NCBI RefSeq assembly: GCF_943371255.1
Contig: NZ_CALRUC010000008.1
Location: forward strand, 1-64,000
Source: Ferrovibrio terrae_B
GTDB taxonomy: Bacteria > Pseudomonadota > Alphaproteobacteria > Ferrovibrionales > Ferrovibrionaceae
DNA: 64,000 bases
Direction of reading: 5' to 3'
The translations under genes and the position numbers were made by a program. Positions 26,180 to 35,158 of the stretch are shown in pieces (position 1 is the first letter of the stretch; each line of letters starts with the position of its first letter). The notes beneath the pieces are model-generated. The model worked only from the letters and a program-made list of their open reading frames with translations, did not search any database and was not told where the DNA came from.

Positions 26180-27301
26180 ATGTCGGTTCGAGACTCTGAC
26201 ACCGATCCTGCGTTTCAAAAAGCGGGCCAGTCGCTGACCCTGGATGCGATCACGCATCGTTTCGGCAGTGCGACGGCCGTGGATGACGTGACGCTGGATA
26301 TCCGGGCCGGCGAACTGGTGTCGCTGCTGGGGCCTTCGGGCTGCGGCAAGACCACGCTGCTGCGCATCGTTGCCGGCTTCATCAACCAGACTATGGGCCG
26401 CGTCATCATCGGCGGCACCCCCATCGACGACCTGCCACCGAACCGGCGTTCCGTCGGCATCGTGTTCCAGAACTACGCCCTGTTCCCCCATCTCACCGTC
26501 GCCGATAACATCGCCTATGGCCTGGCCGCCCGCGGTACTGACAGGGCGGCGCAGCGCGTGCGTGTCGAAGAGATGCTGGCACTGGTGCAGATGCACCGCT
26601 TCGCCGACCGCTATCCACGCCAGCTCTCCGGCGGCCAGCAGCAGCGCATTGCGCTGGCGCGCGCGCTGGCCGTGCAGCCGCGCATCCTGCTGCTGGACGA
26701 ACCCTTTGCGGCGCTGGACAAGAACCTGCGTCTCGACATGCAGATCGAGATCAAGCGCATCCAGAAGATGTCCGGCATCACCGCCGTCATGGTGACCCAT
26801 GACCAGGAGGAGGCCCTCGGGATGTCGGACCGCATTGCGGTGCTGTCGCAGGGCCGCCTGGAACAGTTCGGCACGCCGTCGCAGATCTACGACCGGCCGG
26901 AGACGCTGTTCGTAAATACCTTCGTCGGCACGTCGAACCTGCTGCCGGGTCATCTGGAAAGCAGCGATGCGACCTCCTGCGCTGTCCGGCTCGATGACGG
27001 CCTGCGGCTGGTCCTGCCGCGCTCTGCAGAAAAAATCGTTCCGGGAACCGCCGTCCTGGTGTCGGTGCGGCCCGACAATCTCGTTTTTGTCGATGGCGGT
27101 GAAGGATTGGCCGGCCAGGTTGAGCTCGGCATGCCGCTTGGCACCACCATCGTGCATGAAATCGTCACCGCCTCCGGACGGACGCTGAAAGTCTCGTCCG
27201 CCCGATCTGCCGGTGCCCAGCCTCTGGCCAGTGGCACGCCGATCCGTGTCGTCCCGGCATCGCTTGATGCCGTTCAGATTTTTCCAGCACCGAAACCGTA
27301 A
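26180..27301 (+). CDS. ABC transporter ATP-binding protein (PotA-like)
   Basis: A 373-residue ATPase. Walker A is GPSGCGKTT (51-59), the signature is LSGGQQQR, Walker B is ILLLDEPFAALD, the switch histidine is in MVTHDQEEAL, and a TOBE-like domain occupies the last 110 residues. It belongs to the polyamine/opine/iron importer group. It is the first gene of a complete importer (ATPase, binding protein, two permeases). Confidence 0.92.
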   Translation: MSVRDSDTDPAFQKAGQSLTLDAITHRFGSATAVDDVTLDIRAGELVSLLGPSGCGKTTLLRIVAGFINQTMGRVIIGGTPIDDLPPNRRSVGIVFQNYALFPHLTVADNIAYGLAARGTDRAAQRVRVEEMLALVQMHRFADRYPRQLSGGQQQRIALARALAVQPRILLLDEPFAALDKNLRLDMQIEIKRIQKMSGITAVMVTHDQEEALGMSDRIAVLSQGRLEQFGTPSQIYDRPETLFVNTFVGTSNLLPGHLESSDATSCAVRLDDGLRLVLPRSAEKIVPGTAVLVSVRPDNLVFVDGGEGLAGQVELGMPLGTTIVHEIVTASGRTLKVSSARSAGAQPLASGTPIRVVPASLDAVQIFPAPKP

Positions 27302-27327
27302 AATAACGCAACGAGGAGGCATATGTG

Positions 27328-28374
27328 ATGGAATTCAATCGTCGTGAGGCGCTGCTCACCGCCCTGGGTACGGCCGCGATCTCGCTCTTCCCCGGCATGA
27401 GCATGGCGCAGGCCCGCAAGCTGGTTTTCGCCACCTTCACCGGCAGCTGGGAGGAGGCGCACCGGGATGTGCTGGTGCCGTATTTCCGCAAGGCCAACGG
27501 CAACGCCGAAATCGCGCTCGACCCGATGCTCTCGGTCGACCAGATCGCCAAGGTTACGGCCGCCCGCAGCAATCCGCCGATCGACGTGATGCTGCACGAT
27601 CCCGGCCCGGCGCTGGTCGCCATCGGCCAGGATCTGGTCGAACCCTTCCCCACGGCGCAGAGCAAGCACTATGCCGATCTGCTGCCCGAGGCGCAGGATC
27701 CGCTCGGTCCGGCGATCTTCTTCCAGGTGGTCGGCATCACCTATAATCCGGAGAAGATCAAGACGCCGCCGAAATCCTGGAACGACCTGTGGAAGCCCGA
27801 ATACAAGGGCCGCGTCGGCATCACCAACCTGAATTCCACGCTGGGCACCGGCTTCATGGTCGAACTGGCCAAGATGAAGGGCGGGGGCGAGGCGAATATC
27901 GAGCCTGCTTTCGAGGCGCTCAAGGCGCTGCAGCCGAACCTGGCTGCGGTGGCTGCCAATCCGGGCGCGCTGGCGACCCTGTTCCAGCAGGGCCAGATCG
28001 ATATCGGTCCGGGCAATTTCAATGCGATCCAGCTGCTGCGGGCGCGTGGCGTGCCGGTCGAATTCGTCAAGCCCGAGACCGGCGCCATCGCCTTCAAGAC
28101 CAGCATCCATATCGTGAAGAACTCGCCCAACGCCAAGCTGGCGGCGGCATTGATCGATGCCGCCATGAGCCCCGAGGTGCAGGCTGTGCTGATGAAGAGC
28201 CCCTATCTGATCGTGCCGACCAACAAGAAGGTCAAGATGGAGGGCGAGATCTCCAAGGTGCTGGCCAAGGACCAGGCCGAATTGCAGAAGACCTTCGTCT
28301 TCCAGGACTGGAAAAAGATCAACGAGAACCGTTCTGCCTGGATCGACCGCTTCAACCGCGAGATCAAGGTCTGA
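27328..28374 (+). CDS. ABC transporter substrate-binding protein (PotD/AfuA-like)
   Basis: A 348-residue periplasmic receptor. The N-terminal signal has a pair of arginines (NRREALLTALGTAAISLFPG) and ends near SMAQA, so either Tat or Sec export is possible. The mature part resembles polyamine/iron-type receptors (FATFTGSWEEAHRD; FFQVVGITYNPEKI). The ATG at 27328 follows GAGGAGG; a GTG at 27325 is an alternative. The ligand is not readable; the neighbourhood suggests a nitrogenous compound. Confidence 0.87.
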   Translation: MEFNRREALLTALGTAAISLFPGMSMAQARKLVFATFTGSWEEAHRDVLVPYFRKANGNAEIALDPMLSVDQIAKVTAARSNPPIDVMLHDPGPALVAIGQDLVEPFPTAQSKHYADLLPEAQDPLGPAIFFQVVGITYNPEKIKTPPKSWNDLWKPEYKGRVGITNLNSTLGTGFMVELAKMKGGGEANIEPAFEALKALQPNLAAVAANPGALATLFQQGQIDIGPGNFNAIQLLRARGVPVEFVKPETGAIAFKTSIHIVKNSPNAKLAAALIDAAMSPEVQAVLMKSPYLIVPTNKKVKMEGEISKVLAKDQAELQKTFVFQDWKKINENRSAWIDRFNREIKV

Positions 28375-28376
28375 GC

Positions 28377-29243
28377 ATGACCTCGGGGCGCACGACGACC
28401 GGTGCCTCCGAACGAGGGGAGGGCTTCATGGCCCTCCCGCTCATGCTGTTCTATCTGCTGTTTTTCATCGCCCCCCTGTTCCTGCTGTTCGCCGTCAGCC
28501 TGCATGCCGACAAGGATATGGCCGCCTGGGGTCTCACCCAGTATGCCAAGGCGCTGTCCGACGGCTTCGGCCTCGGCGTCCTGTTCGACACGCTGCGGCT
28601 CGGCGTCGAGACGACGCTGCTCTGCCTGCTGCTCGGCTTTCCGCTGGCCTGGCTGCATCGCAGTGCCGGTCCGCGCTGGCAGGGCGTGATCATCCTGATC
28701 ACCGTTCTGCCGCTTCTCACCAGCGTCATCGTGCGGACCTTCGCCTGGATCGTCATCCTGGGCCGGCAGGGCATCGCCAACACGCTGCTGCTCGAACTCG
28801 GCCTTACGGAAACCCCGCTGCGCCTGCTCTATAGCCATGGCGGTCTGGTCATCGCATTGGCGCAGGTGCAGCTGCCGCTGATGGTTCTGCCGCTGATCGA
28901 TGCGTTGCAGAAGCTCGACCCCAATCTGGAATCCGCTTCGGCGGCGCTCGGTGCCGGCCGCTGGCGCAGTTTTTTCCGCATCGTGCTACCGCTCAGCCTG
29001 CCCGGTATCATCGCCGGCTCGGTGCTGACCTTCTCGGCCGCTGTCACCGCCTTCATCACTCAGAGCCTGGTCGGCGGCGGACAGCAGCTCTACATGCCGA
29101 TGTATATCTACCAGCAGGCGCTCACGCTGCAGAACTGGCCTTTCGCCGCCACGATCTCGGTGATCTTCATGGTGGCGGTGCTGTTCTGCATCGCGCTGTT
29201 CAACCTGCTCGGCCGCTACACGCGGCGCTATTCCGCGATGTGA
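28377..29243 (+). CDS. ABC transporter permease (PotB-like)
   Basis: A 288-residue inner-membrane permease with about six hydrophobic segments. The ATPase-contact (EAA) loop is near DPNLESASAALGAGRWRSFF. It starts three bases after the binding-protein stop. A longer in-frame reading begins far inside the upstream gene and is rejected because the membrane domain begins here. Confidence 0.9.
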   Translation: MTSGRTTTGASERGEGFMALPLMLFYLLFFIAPLFLLFAVSLHADKDMAAWGLTQYAKALSDGFGLGVLFDTLRLGVETTLLCLLLGFPLAWLHRSAGPRWQGVIILITVLPLLTSVIVRTFAWIVILGRQGIANTLLLELGLTETPLRLLYSHGGLVIALAQVQLPLMVLPLIDALQKLDPNLESASAALGAGRWRSFFRIVLPLSLPGIIAGSVLTFSAAVTAFITQSLVGGGQQLYMPMYIYQQALTLQNWPFAATISVIFMVAVLFCIALFNLLGRYTRRYSAM

Positions 29244-29253
29244 GGAGGGCAGC

Positions 29254-30069
29254 ATGGCCGTCGGGCGTCGCCAGAACCTGGATTCGATCAGTTTTCATGC
29301 CGTCATGGGGATTCTGAGCGCGGCTGCCGTTTTGCTCATCATCGCCCCCACCGCCATCGTGCTGATCGTCTCCTTCACCGACGGCTATTCGCTGAAATTC
29401 CCGCCGCCAGGCTATTCGCTGCGCTGGTATGTGGCGCTGGCCGATGCCTGGCAGATTCAGGATGCGGCCTGGAACAGCCTGCAGGCCGCCGTTCTCTCCA
29501 CGCTGGTCTCGATCCTGTTCACCGTGCCGGCCGCCTTCGCAGTGGCGCGCTCGAAATCCACCGTCGCACGTCAGCTCGAAAGCCTGTTCATGTCGCCGCT
29601 GGTGCTGCCGGCGCTGGCCTTCGGCCTTTCGGCGCTGATGTATTTCAGCCTGGTCGGCATTCCGCTGTCGCTTACCACCGTGGTGATCGGCCATGTCGTC
29701 GTCTGCGCGCCCTATGTGTTCCGCACCACCCTGGCCAGCCTGTCGCAGCTCGATCCGTCGCTGCTCGAATGCTCGGCCAGCCTGGGCGCCAGCAAGATCT
29801 ATACCTATCGACGCGTGGTGCTGCCGTTGATCGGCGGCGGCATCATGGCGGGCGGCTTCATCGCCTTCATGTCGTCTTTCGACAATGTGCCCGTCTCGCT
29901 GTTCTTGTCGGATGCGCGCAACGAGATGCTGCCGATCCGCATGTGGCAGACGATGGAAAACACGCTGGATGTCCGCGTCGCGGCGGTGTCCGGCGTGCTA
30001 ATCCTGTTCAGCCTGGCGCTGATGCTGCTGATGGAACGCTTTGCCGGCCTGTCGCGCCGGATGCGCTGA
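29254..30069 (+). CDS. ABC transporter permease (PotC-like)
   Basis: A 271-residue second permease. An N-terminal helix is followed by the usual YSLRWYVALADAWQIQDAAWNS region, and the EAA loop is in LDPSLLECSASLGASKIYTY. It ends three bases before the convergent 5-hydroxyisourate hydrolase gene, so the operon stops here. Confidence 0.9.
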   Translation: MAVGRRQNLDSISFHAVMGILSAAAVLLIIAPTAIVLIVSFTDGYSLKFPPPGYSLRWYVALADAWQIQDAAWNSLQAAVLSTLVSILFTVPAAFAVARSKSTVARQLESLFMSPLVLPALAFGLSALMYFSLVGIPLSLTTVVIGHVVVCAPYVFRTTLASLSQLDPSLLECSASLGASKIYTYRRVVLPLIGGGIMAGGFIAFMSSFDNVPVSLFLSDARNEMLPIRMWQTMENTLDVRVAAVSGVLILFSLALMLLMERFAGLSRRMR

Positions 30070-30072
30070 GCG

Positions 30073-30429
30073 TCAGCTGCCGCGGAACAGCGAAAACCCC
30101 CAGGGGGTGAATTTAAAGGGGAGATGGAAATGCTGGCCCGCATCGTCGACCGCGAAACGGAAGGGCACGATGTCGAGGAATCTGCCGTCACGATCCTGCC
30201 CGGCCAGCCATTCGCCGACATGGAACAGCACTTCGTAACGGCCAGCGATAATGCCCTCGCCGCGCACGGTGGCATGGTCGAAGGCGCCGGAAGCAGCGAG
30301 CCGGCCCTCCGCCAGCTTCTCCGGATGCGGCTCCAGGCGATGCAGTTCGACGCGCATGCCATCGGCCGGCCGTCCCGCCGCCACATCGACGGCATGAATC
30401 GAAATTCCACCGGCCTTGTACATGGACAT
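30073..30429 (-). CDS. uraH: 5-hydroxyisourate hydrolase (transthyretin-like)
   Basis: A 118-residue HIUase. Conserved positions are visible: His12 in ISIHAVDVAAGRPA, Arg64 in AGRYEVLFH, His102 in HFHLPF, and the C-terminal tetrapeptide, here FRGS instead of the canonical YRGS. It would hydrolyse 5-hydroxyisourate to OHCU in the uric acid pathway. AAGGAGA precedes the start. No uricase or OHCU decarboxylase is in the window, so it may act on a related ureide or serve enzymes encoded elsewhere. Confidence 0.88.
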   Translation of the reverse strand: MSMYKAGGISIHAVDVAAGRPADGMRVELHRLEPHPEKLAEGRLAASGAFDHATVRGEGIIAGRYEVLFHVGEWLAGQDRDGRFLDIVPFRFAVDDAGQHFHLPFKFTPWGFSLFRGS

Positions 30430-30463
30430 CGCATGTCTCCTTATGTCTGCTGAGCAGGGTATC

Positions 30464-31624
30464 ATGCCGCGTTGGCGCCGTCTTGGTTCGCCGCTGGCGG
30501 CGATGACCGCGCTGCAGGCCTGCGTCGCGCTCGCTGTCTTCGCCGTGCCCGTGCTGGCGCCGCAGCTGGGCGGCGGACTCTCGCCAGCGGTGCTCGGTCT
30601 GTATGGCGTGATCGTCTTCGGCCTTGGTGCAATCACCTCGCTGTTCGGCGGCATCCTGTGCAACCGCATCGGTCCGATCCGCCTGGCCCAGGCGGTGCTT
30701 GGACTCGTCATGCTGGCGATGCTGTTGCTGGCGGCGGGCCAGCCCATCGGCTTTCTGCTGGCGGCCATTCTGCTGGGACTGGCCTTCGGACCGGAAACAC
30801 CGGCCAGCTCGGCTGTGCTGGCGCAGGCCGCGCAACCGCAGGAGCGCAGCCTGGTGTTCTCGCTGCGCCAGACCGGCAATCAGATCGGCGCCATGACCGG
30901 CTCGCTGCTCCTGCCTGTACTGGCGGCCGGCGACTGGCGTCACGGCCCCTGGCTGGTGGCCATTGCGGCGGCGCTGCTGGCCATCGCCTGCCAGCCGCTC
31001 GCGCGGCGTTTCGCAGCGACGCAGGCGCGCACGATGCGCTGGCAGGAGGCGGTAGCGCTGTTGCGGCAGAATGCCGGGTTGGGGCGGCTGGCAGCGGCCT
31101 CACTCGGCTATTCCGCCATGCAGATGAGTCTCAACACCTTCCTGATCAGCTTCCTCACGGTGGAACTGTCCCTCGATCTTGTCGCCGCCGGTATTCTGCT
31201 GGCGGTCGCCCAGGGCGGCGGCCTGCTCGGCCGTCTCGGCTGGGGCTGGATGACGCAATTTCTCGGCGGTTCCACGGTTGTGATCGCGGGACTGGGGTTG
31301 GCCATGGCTCTGTGTGCGATCCTGGTCGGCCTTGCCGCGCCTTACCTGCACGGCAGCAGTCTGTTCATTCTGGTTTTCCTCTTCGGCCTGACCGCCAGCG
31401 GCTGGAACGGCGTCTTCCTCGCCGAGGTGGCGCAGCAGGCACCGCCCGATCAAGTCGCCGCTGCGACCGGCGCCGTGCTGCTGGCCAGCTACAGCGGCCT
31501 CCTGCTTGCGCCGCTGCTGGTCGGTCTGCTCGCTTCCGGCCTCGGCTACGGTGCGGCCTTCATCGCCCTGGGCCTGCTCTGTATCGCCGGCACCTGGCCC
31601 CTGCGCAGGATGGTGTGGCCATGA
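30464..31624 (+). CDS. MFS transporter
   Basis: A 386-residue major facilitator with about twelve hydrophobic segments, including GVIVFGLGAITSLFGGILCN in helix 2 and RIGPIRLAQAVLG in the loop 2-3 region. I prefer the ATG at 30464 (GAGCAGGG upstream); the ATG at 30443 is an alternative. Its stop overlaps the amidase start (ATGA). It is co-transcribed with amidase, racemase-like and hydantoinase genes, so it probably moves their substrate or product. Confidence 0.87.
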   Translation: MPRWRRLGSPLAAMTALQACVALAVFAVPVLAPQLGGGLSPAVLGLYGVIVFGLGAITSLFGGILCNRIGPIRLAQAVLGLVMLAMLLLAAGQPIGFLLAAILLGLAFGPETPASSAVLAQAAQPQERSLVFSLRQTGNQIGAMTGSLLLPVLAAGDWRHGPWLVAIAAALLAIACQPLARRFAATQARTMRWQEAVALLRQNAGLGRLAAASLGYSAMQMSLNTFLISFLTVELSLDLVAAGILLAVAQGGGLLGRLGWGWMTQFLGGSTVVIAGLGLAMALCAILVGLAAPYLHGSSLFILVFLFGLTASGWNGVFLAEVAQQAPPDQVAAATGAVLLASYSGLLLAPLLVGLLASGLGYGAAFIALGLLCIAGTWPLRRMVWP

Positions 31625-32994
31625 CATCCGCGGCCATCCGGGGCAATGTCGGTCCGCCCGATCTCGCCGCCATTGCCGAGCAGGCGATCACCCGGATCGC
31701 GCAACGCAACCCGGCGCTGAATGCCGTGATCCGCCACGATCCGGATGCGGTGCGCGCCGAGGCCGCACGGCTGCAGCGCGTGCATGCGGCGGGACGGCCA
31801 ATGCCGCTCTATGGGCAGACGTTCACCGTGAAGGATAATCTCTGGGTCGCCGGCGAGAACATCAGCCAGGGCTCGCTACTGTTCCGCGATTTCACCGCAC
31901 CTGAAGACGCCTGGGCGGTGGCGCGGTTGCGGCAGGCCGGCGCGCTGTATCTCGGCATCACCAACTGCTCGGAATTCGCCTGCAAGGGCGTGACCGTGAA
32001 CCTGCTGCACGGCACGACACGGCATCCGCAGGACGTGGATCTTACGCCGGGCGGATCGTCCGGCGGTGCCGCAGCTGCGCTGGCGGCCGGGATCGGGGAT
32101 CTGGCGCTTGCCACCGATGCCGGCGGCTCGGCTCGACGACCTGCGGCGCATTGTGGCCTGGTCGGATTCAAACCCTCCGCCGGCCGCATCCCGCTCGGCC
32201 CGGGCTTCGCCGAGCCGGTTTTCGGCAATGGCGTGATCGCGCCGATGGCGCGCGACATGGCCGCCCTGCGGCAGGCTTTCGCCGTCCTGGCGGCCTTCGA
32301 TCCGCGCGATCCGGCCAGTTGTCCGCCGCCGCCGGCTTTCGCGGGCGAACACCTGCGCATCGCCTTAAGTCCCAACCTCGGCCTCGATGCCGCTGTGGAT
32401 GACAGTGTACGCGATGGCATCGCTGCCGCTGTCGATGCACTGCGTGCCGCCGGGCTCTCTATTGTAGTGGCAACGCCTGCCTGGCCTGACGGACTCGGCG
32501 AAGCCGGTTTCATGCCGCTGCAATATGCCGGGCTCGCGGGGCTTTACGGCGCGCGCTATCGCCGGGAGCCTGAGCTGTTCGATCCCGATATCGGCCGGCA
32601 GATCGAGGCCGGCTTGGCGCTGCAGGGCCGGGATGTCGCAGCCGCGCTGCTGCTGCGCGACGCGACCGCCCAGGCCATGGCGCGGTTCTTCGGCGATTTT
32701 GATCTGCTGCTCGGCCCCACAGTGCCCTGCACGGCCTGGCCGGTGACGCAACTCGGTCCGGCGCAGATCGGCGGCCGCCCGGCCGCGCCGCGCGACCATG
32801 CCGTCTTCACCCCGATGTTCAATCATGCCGGTGTGCCGGCGATTTCGATTCCCTGCGGCCGCGATGCTGCTGGCCTGCCGTTCGGGCTGCAGATCGTCGC
32901 CCGGCGCTTTGCCGACGATTGCCTGCTCGATTTCGCCGCCGAGGCGGAAACTGTTTTTGTCGAACGCGGCCTGTGGACCGGAGTGACCTCATGA
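31621..32994 (+). CDS. Amidase signature family protein
   Basis: A 457-residue amidase, second of three in the window. The triad elements are lysine in FTVKDNLW, serine in TPGGSSGGAAAALAAG and the TDAGGSARRPAAHCG segment. The start at 31621 overlaps the MFS stop. Together with the hydantoinase downstream it could hydrolyse the carbamoyl or amide product of ring opening. It is distinct in sequence from the amidase at 24596. Confidence 0.88.
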   Translation: MTSAAIRGNVGPPDLAAIAEQAITRIAQRNPALNAVIRHDPDAVRAEAARLQRVHAAGRPMPLYGQTFTVKDNLWVAGENISQGSLLFRDFTAPEDAWAVARLRQAGALYLGITNCSEFACKGVTVNLLHGTTRHPQDVDLTPGGSSGGAAAALAAGIGDLALATDAGGSARRPAAHCGLVGFKPSAGRIPLGPGFAEPVFGNGVIAPMARDMAALRQAFAVLAAFDPRDPASCPPPPAFAGEHLRIALSPNLGLDAAVDDSVRDGIAAAVDALRAAGLSIVVATPAWPDGLGEAGFMPLQYAGLAGLYGARYRREPELFDPDIGRQIEAGLALQGRDVAAALLLRDATAQAMARFFGDFDLLLGPTVPCTAWPVTQLGPAQIGGRPAAPRDHAVFTPMFNHAGVPAISIPCGRDAAGLPFGLQIVARRFADDCLLDFAAEAETVFVERGLWTGVTS

Positions 32995-33752
32995 CACGGA
33001 TATTGCTGATCAACCCCAATACCTCGCAATCGGTGACCGATCGCATTGCCGCCGCCGCGCGCGACGCCGCCAGCGCCGAGACGGCGCTGAGCTTCGCCAC
33101 GGCGTCCTATGGCGTGCCCTATATCGCCACCCGGGCCGAGGCTGCGATCGGCGGCCGCGTCGCGCTGGAAATGCTGGCCGAGCGAGTCGGGCAGTTCGAC
33201 GCCGCAGTGATTGCTGCCTTCGGCGATCCGGGCCTGGGCGGTGCGCGCGAATTGATGCCGGTGCCGGTGATCGGCCTGGCGGAGGCGGCGATGCTGACCG
33301 CCTGCATGCTGGGCCGGCGCTTCGCCATCGTGTCTTTCGCCACGGCACTCGGGCCCTGGTATCGCGAATGCGTGGAGTATCACGGCCTGACCGGACGGCT
33401 GGCCGGTATCAGCCTGCTCGATGGACCGTTTCGCGATATCGGCGACGTGCAGGCGGAGAAGGAGGCCCTGCTGGTCGGTCTGGCGCACCGTGCCATCGAG
33501 CAGGACGGTGCCGACGTCGTCATTCTCGCCGGTGCGCCATTGGCTGGCCTGGCGCAGGTGGTGGCCGACCGCATTCCGGTGCCCGTCATCGACGGCGTGG
33601 TGGCGGCGGTGAAGCAGGCCGAGTTGCTGGCGTACATGAACCTGCGCAAGGCCACCGCCGGCAGCTTCCGCCGGCCCGATCCCAAGACGGTGACCGGCGT
33701 GGCGCCGGCACTGGCCGCCCTGATCAGCGGCAAGGATATCGCATCGTCATGA
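32991..33752 (+). CDS. Asp/Glu/hydantoin racemase family protein lacking canonical cysteines
   Basis: A 253-residue member of the hydantoin/allantoin racemase family (start ILLINPNTSQSVTDRI; PVIGLAEAAML; PVIDGV). The two acid/base cysteines of characterised hydantoin racemases (positions 76 and 181) align with Ala76 in VIAAFGDPGL and Gly181 in ILAGAPLAGL. Other cysteines are at 105 and 127. Either another residue acts or the reaction differs. The gene overlaps both neighbours by ATGA, so expression with the hydantoinase is tightly coupled. Confidence 0.82.
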   Translation: MTRILLINPNTSQSVTDRIAAAARDAASAETALSFATASYGVPYIATRAEAAIGGRVALEMLAERVGQFDAAVIAAFGDPGLGGARELMPVPVIGLAEAAMLTACMLGRRFAIVSFATALGPWYRECVEYHGLTGRLAGISLLDGPFRDIGDVQAEKEALLVGLAHRAIEQDGADVVILAGAPLAGLAQVVADRIPVPVIDGVVAAVKQAELLAYMNLRKATAGSFRRPDPKTVTGVAPALAALISGKDIASS

Positions 33753-35158
33753 GCAGCCGTTTCGATCTCGTCATCCGCAATGCACGTGTCGCCACTGCTG
33801 CCGATACGATGGTCTGCGATCTCGGCATCCGGGCCGGCCGCATCGCCGCTTTGGGCCAGGACCTTTCCGCCGGTCATCGCGAGATCGATGCGGCCGGCCG
33901 CCTGGTACTGCCGGGCGGCATCGATGCCCATTGCCATCTCGACCAGCCAATGAGCGACGGGTCTGTGATGGCCGACGATTTCGCCTCCGGCACGCTGTCG
34001 GCGGCCTGCGGCGGCACCACGACGGTGATTCCCTTCGCCTGCCAGATGAAGGGGCAGTCGCTGCGCGCGGCCGTGACCGACTATCACGCGCGGGCGGAGG
34101 GCAAGGCGTTGATCGACTATGCCTTCCATCTGATCGTCAGCGATCCCACGGCTTCGGTACTGGGCCAGGAACTGCCGGCTCTGATCGGCGAGGGCTATAC
34201 GTCGTTCAAGATCTATATGACCTACGACGACCTGAAGCTGAACGATCGTCAGATCCTCGAGACGCTGGATGTGGCGCGCCGCGAAGGCGCCATGGCGATG
34301 ATCCATGCCGAGAATACCGATGCCATCGCCTGGCTGACCGAACGGCTGGAACTGGCAGGCCGGATCGCGCCAAAGTATCACGCGGTGGCCCGACCGCTGC
34401 TGGTCGAGCGCGAAGCCACGCATCGCGCCATCAGCTTTGCCGAACTGGTCGATGTGCCGATCCTGATCGTGCATGTCTCGGGCCGCGAGGCGGTCGAGCA
34501 GATTCGCTGGGCGCAGTCGCGTGGCCTGCGCATCCATGCCGAAACCTGTCCGCAGTATCTCTTCCTCAGTGCCGAGGATCTCGACCGGCCGGGTCATGAC
34601 GGCGCCATGTGCATCTGTTCGCCACCGCCGCGCGACAAGGCGAACCAGGAGGTGATCTGGGCCGGCCTGCGCAACGGCACCTTCGACATTGTCTCGTCAG
34701 ATCATGCGCCGTTCAGGCTGAACGGGCCAACCGGCAAGAAAGTGGCCGGCGAGGGGGCATCCTTCTCGAAGATTCCAAACGGCATTCCCGGCCTTGAGAC
34801 CCGCATGGCGCTGCTACTGTCCGAAGGTGTTCTGAAGGGGCGTATTACGCTGCAGCAGTTTGTCGCGCTTACCGCCACCAATGCGGCGAAGCTTTACGGC
34901 CTTTACCCGCGCAAGGGCTCGATTGCTATCGGCGCCGATGCCGACATTGTGCTCTGGGATACCGGCACAGCGCGGACCATCGGCAATGCCATGCTGCACC
35001 ACAACGTCGATTATACGCCCTATGAAGGCATTGAGGTTTCGGCCTGGCCGGACACGGTGATCTCGCGCGGCGACATCGTCGTCGAGCGGGGCAGGCCGGT
35101 CGGTCAGGCCGGCCGCGGCCAATTCCTGGCCTGCGCGCGGCCGCAGTATCGCGGCTAA
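33749..35158 (+). CDS. Dihydropyrimidinase/D-hydantoinase-like cyclic amidase
   Basis: A 469-residue amidohydrolase. The binuclear metal site is intact: H61-x-H63 in DAHCHLDQP, the lysine to be carbamylated in SFKIYMTYD, histidines in MIHAEN and IVHVSG, and aspartate in VSSDHAPF. It opens dihydropyrimidines or 5-substituted hydantoins; allantoinase is less likely from the overall pattern. It starts in the racemase stop (ATGA) and is the last gene of the MFS-amidase-racemase-hydantoinase unit. No terminator is obvious after it. Confidence 0.9.
   Translation: MSSRFDLVIRNARVATAADTMVCDLGIRAGRIAALGQDLSAGHREIDAAGRLVLPGGIDAHCHLDQPMSDGSVMADDFASGTLSAACGGTTTVIPFACQMKGQSLRAAVTDYHARAEGKALIDYAFHLIVSDPTASVLGQELPALIGEGYTSFKIYMTYDDLKLNDRQILETLDVARREGAMAMIHAENTDAIAWLTERLELAGRIAPKYHAVARPLLVEREATHRAISFAELVDVPILIVHVSGREAVEQIRWAQSRGLRIHAETCPQYLFLSAEDLDRPGHDGAMCICSPPPRDKANQEVIWAGLRNGTFDIVSSDHAPFRLNGPTGKKVAGEGASFSKIPNGIPGLETRMALLLSEGVLKGRITLQQFVALTATNAAKLYGLYPRKGSIAIGADADIVLWDTGTARTIGNAMLHHNVDYTPYEGIEVSAWPDTVISRGDIVVERGRPVGQAGRGQFLACARPQYRG

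Noticed and set aside
30472..31620. Long upstream extension of the second amidase frame
   Set aside because: The extension reads through the MFS gene out of frame and is low-complexity Arg/Gly/Ala. The amidase fold begins at 31621 with an ATGA overlap.
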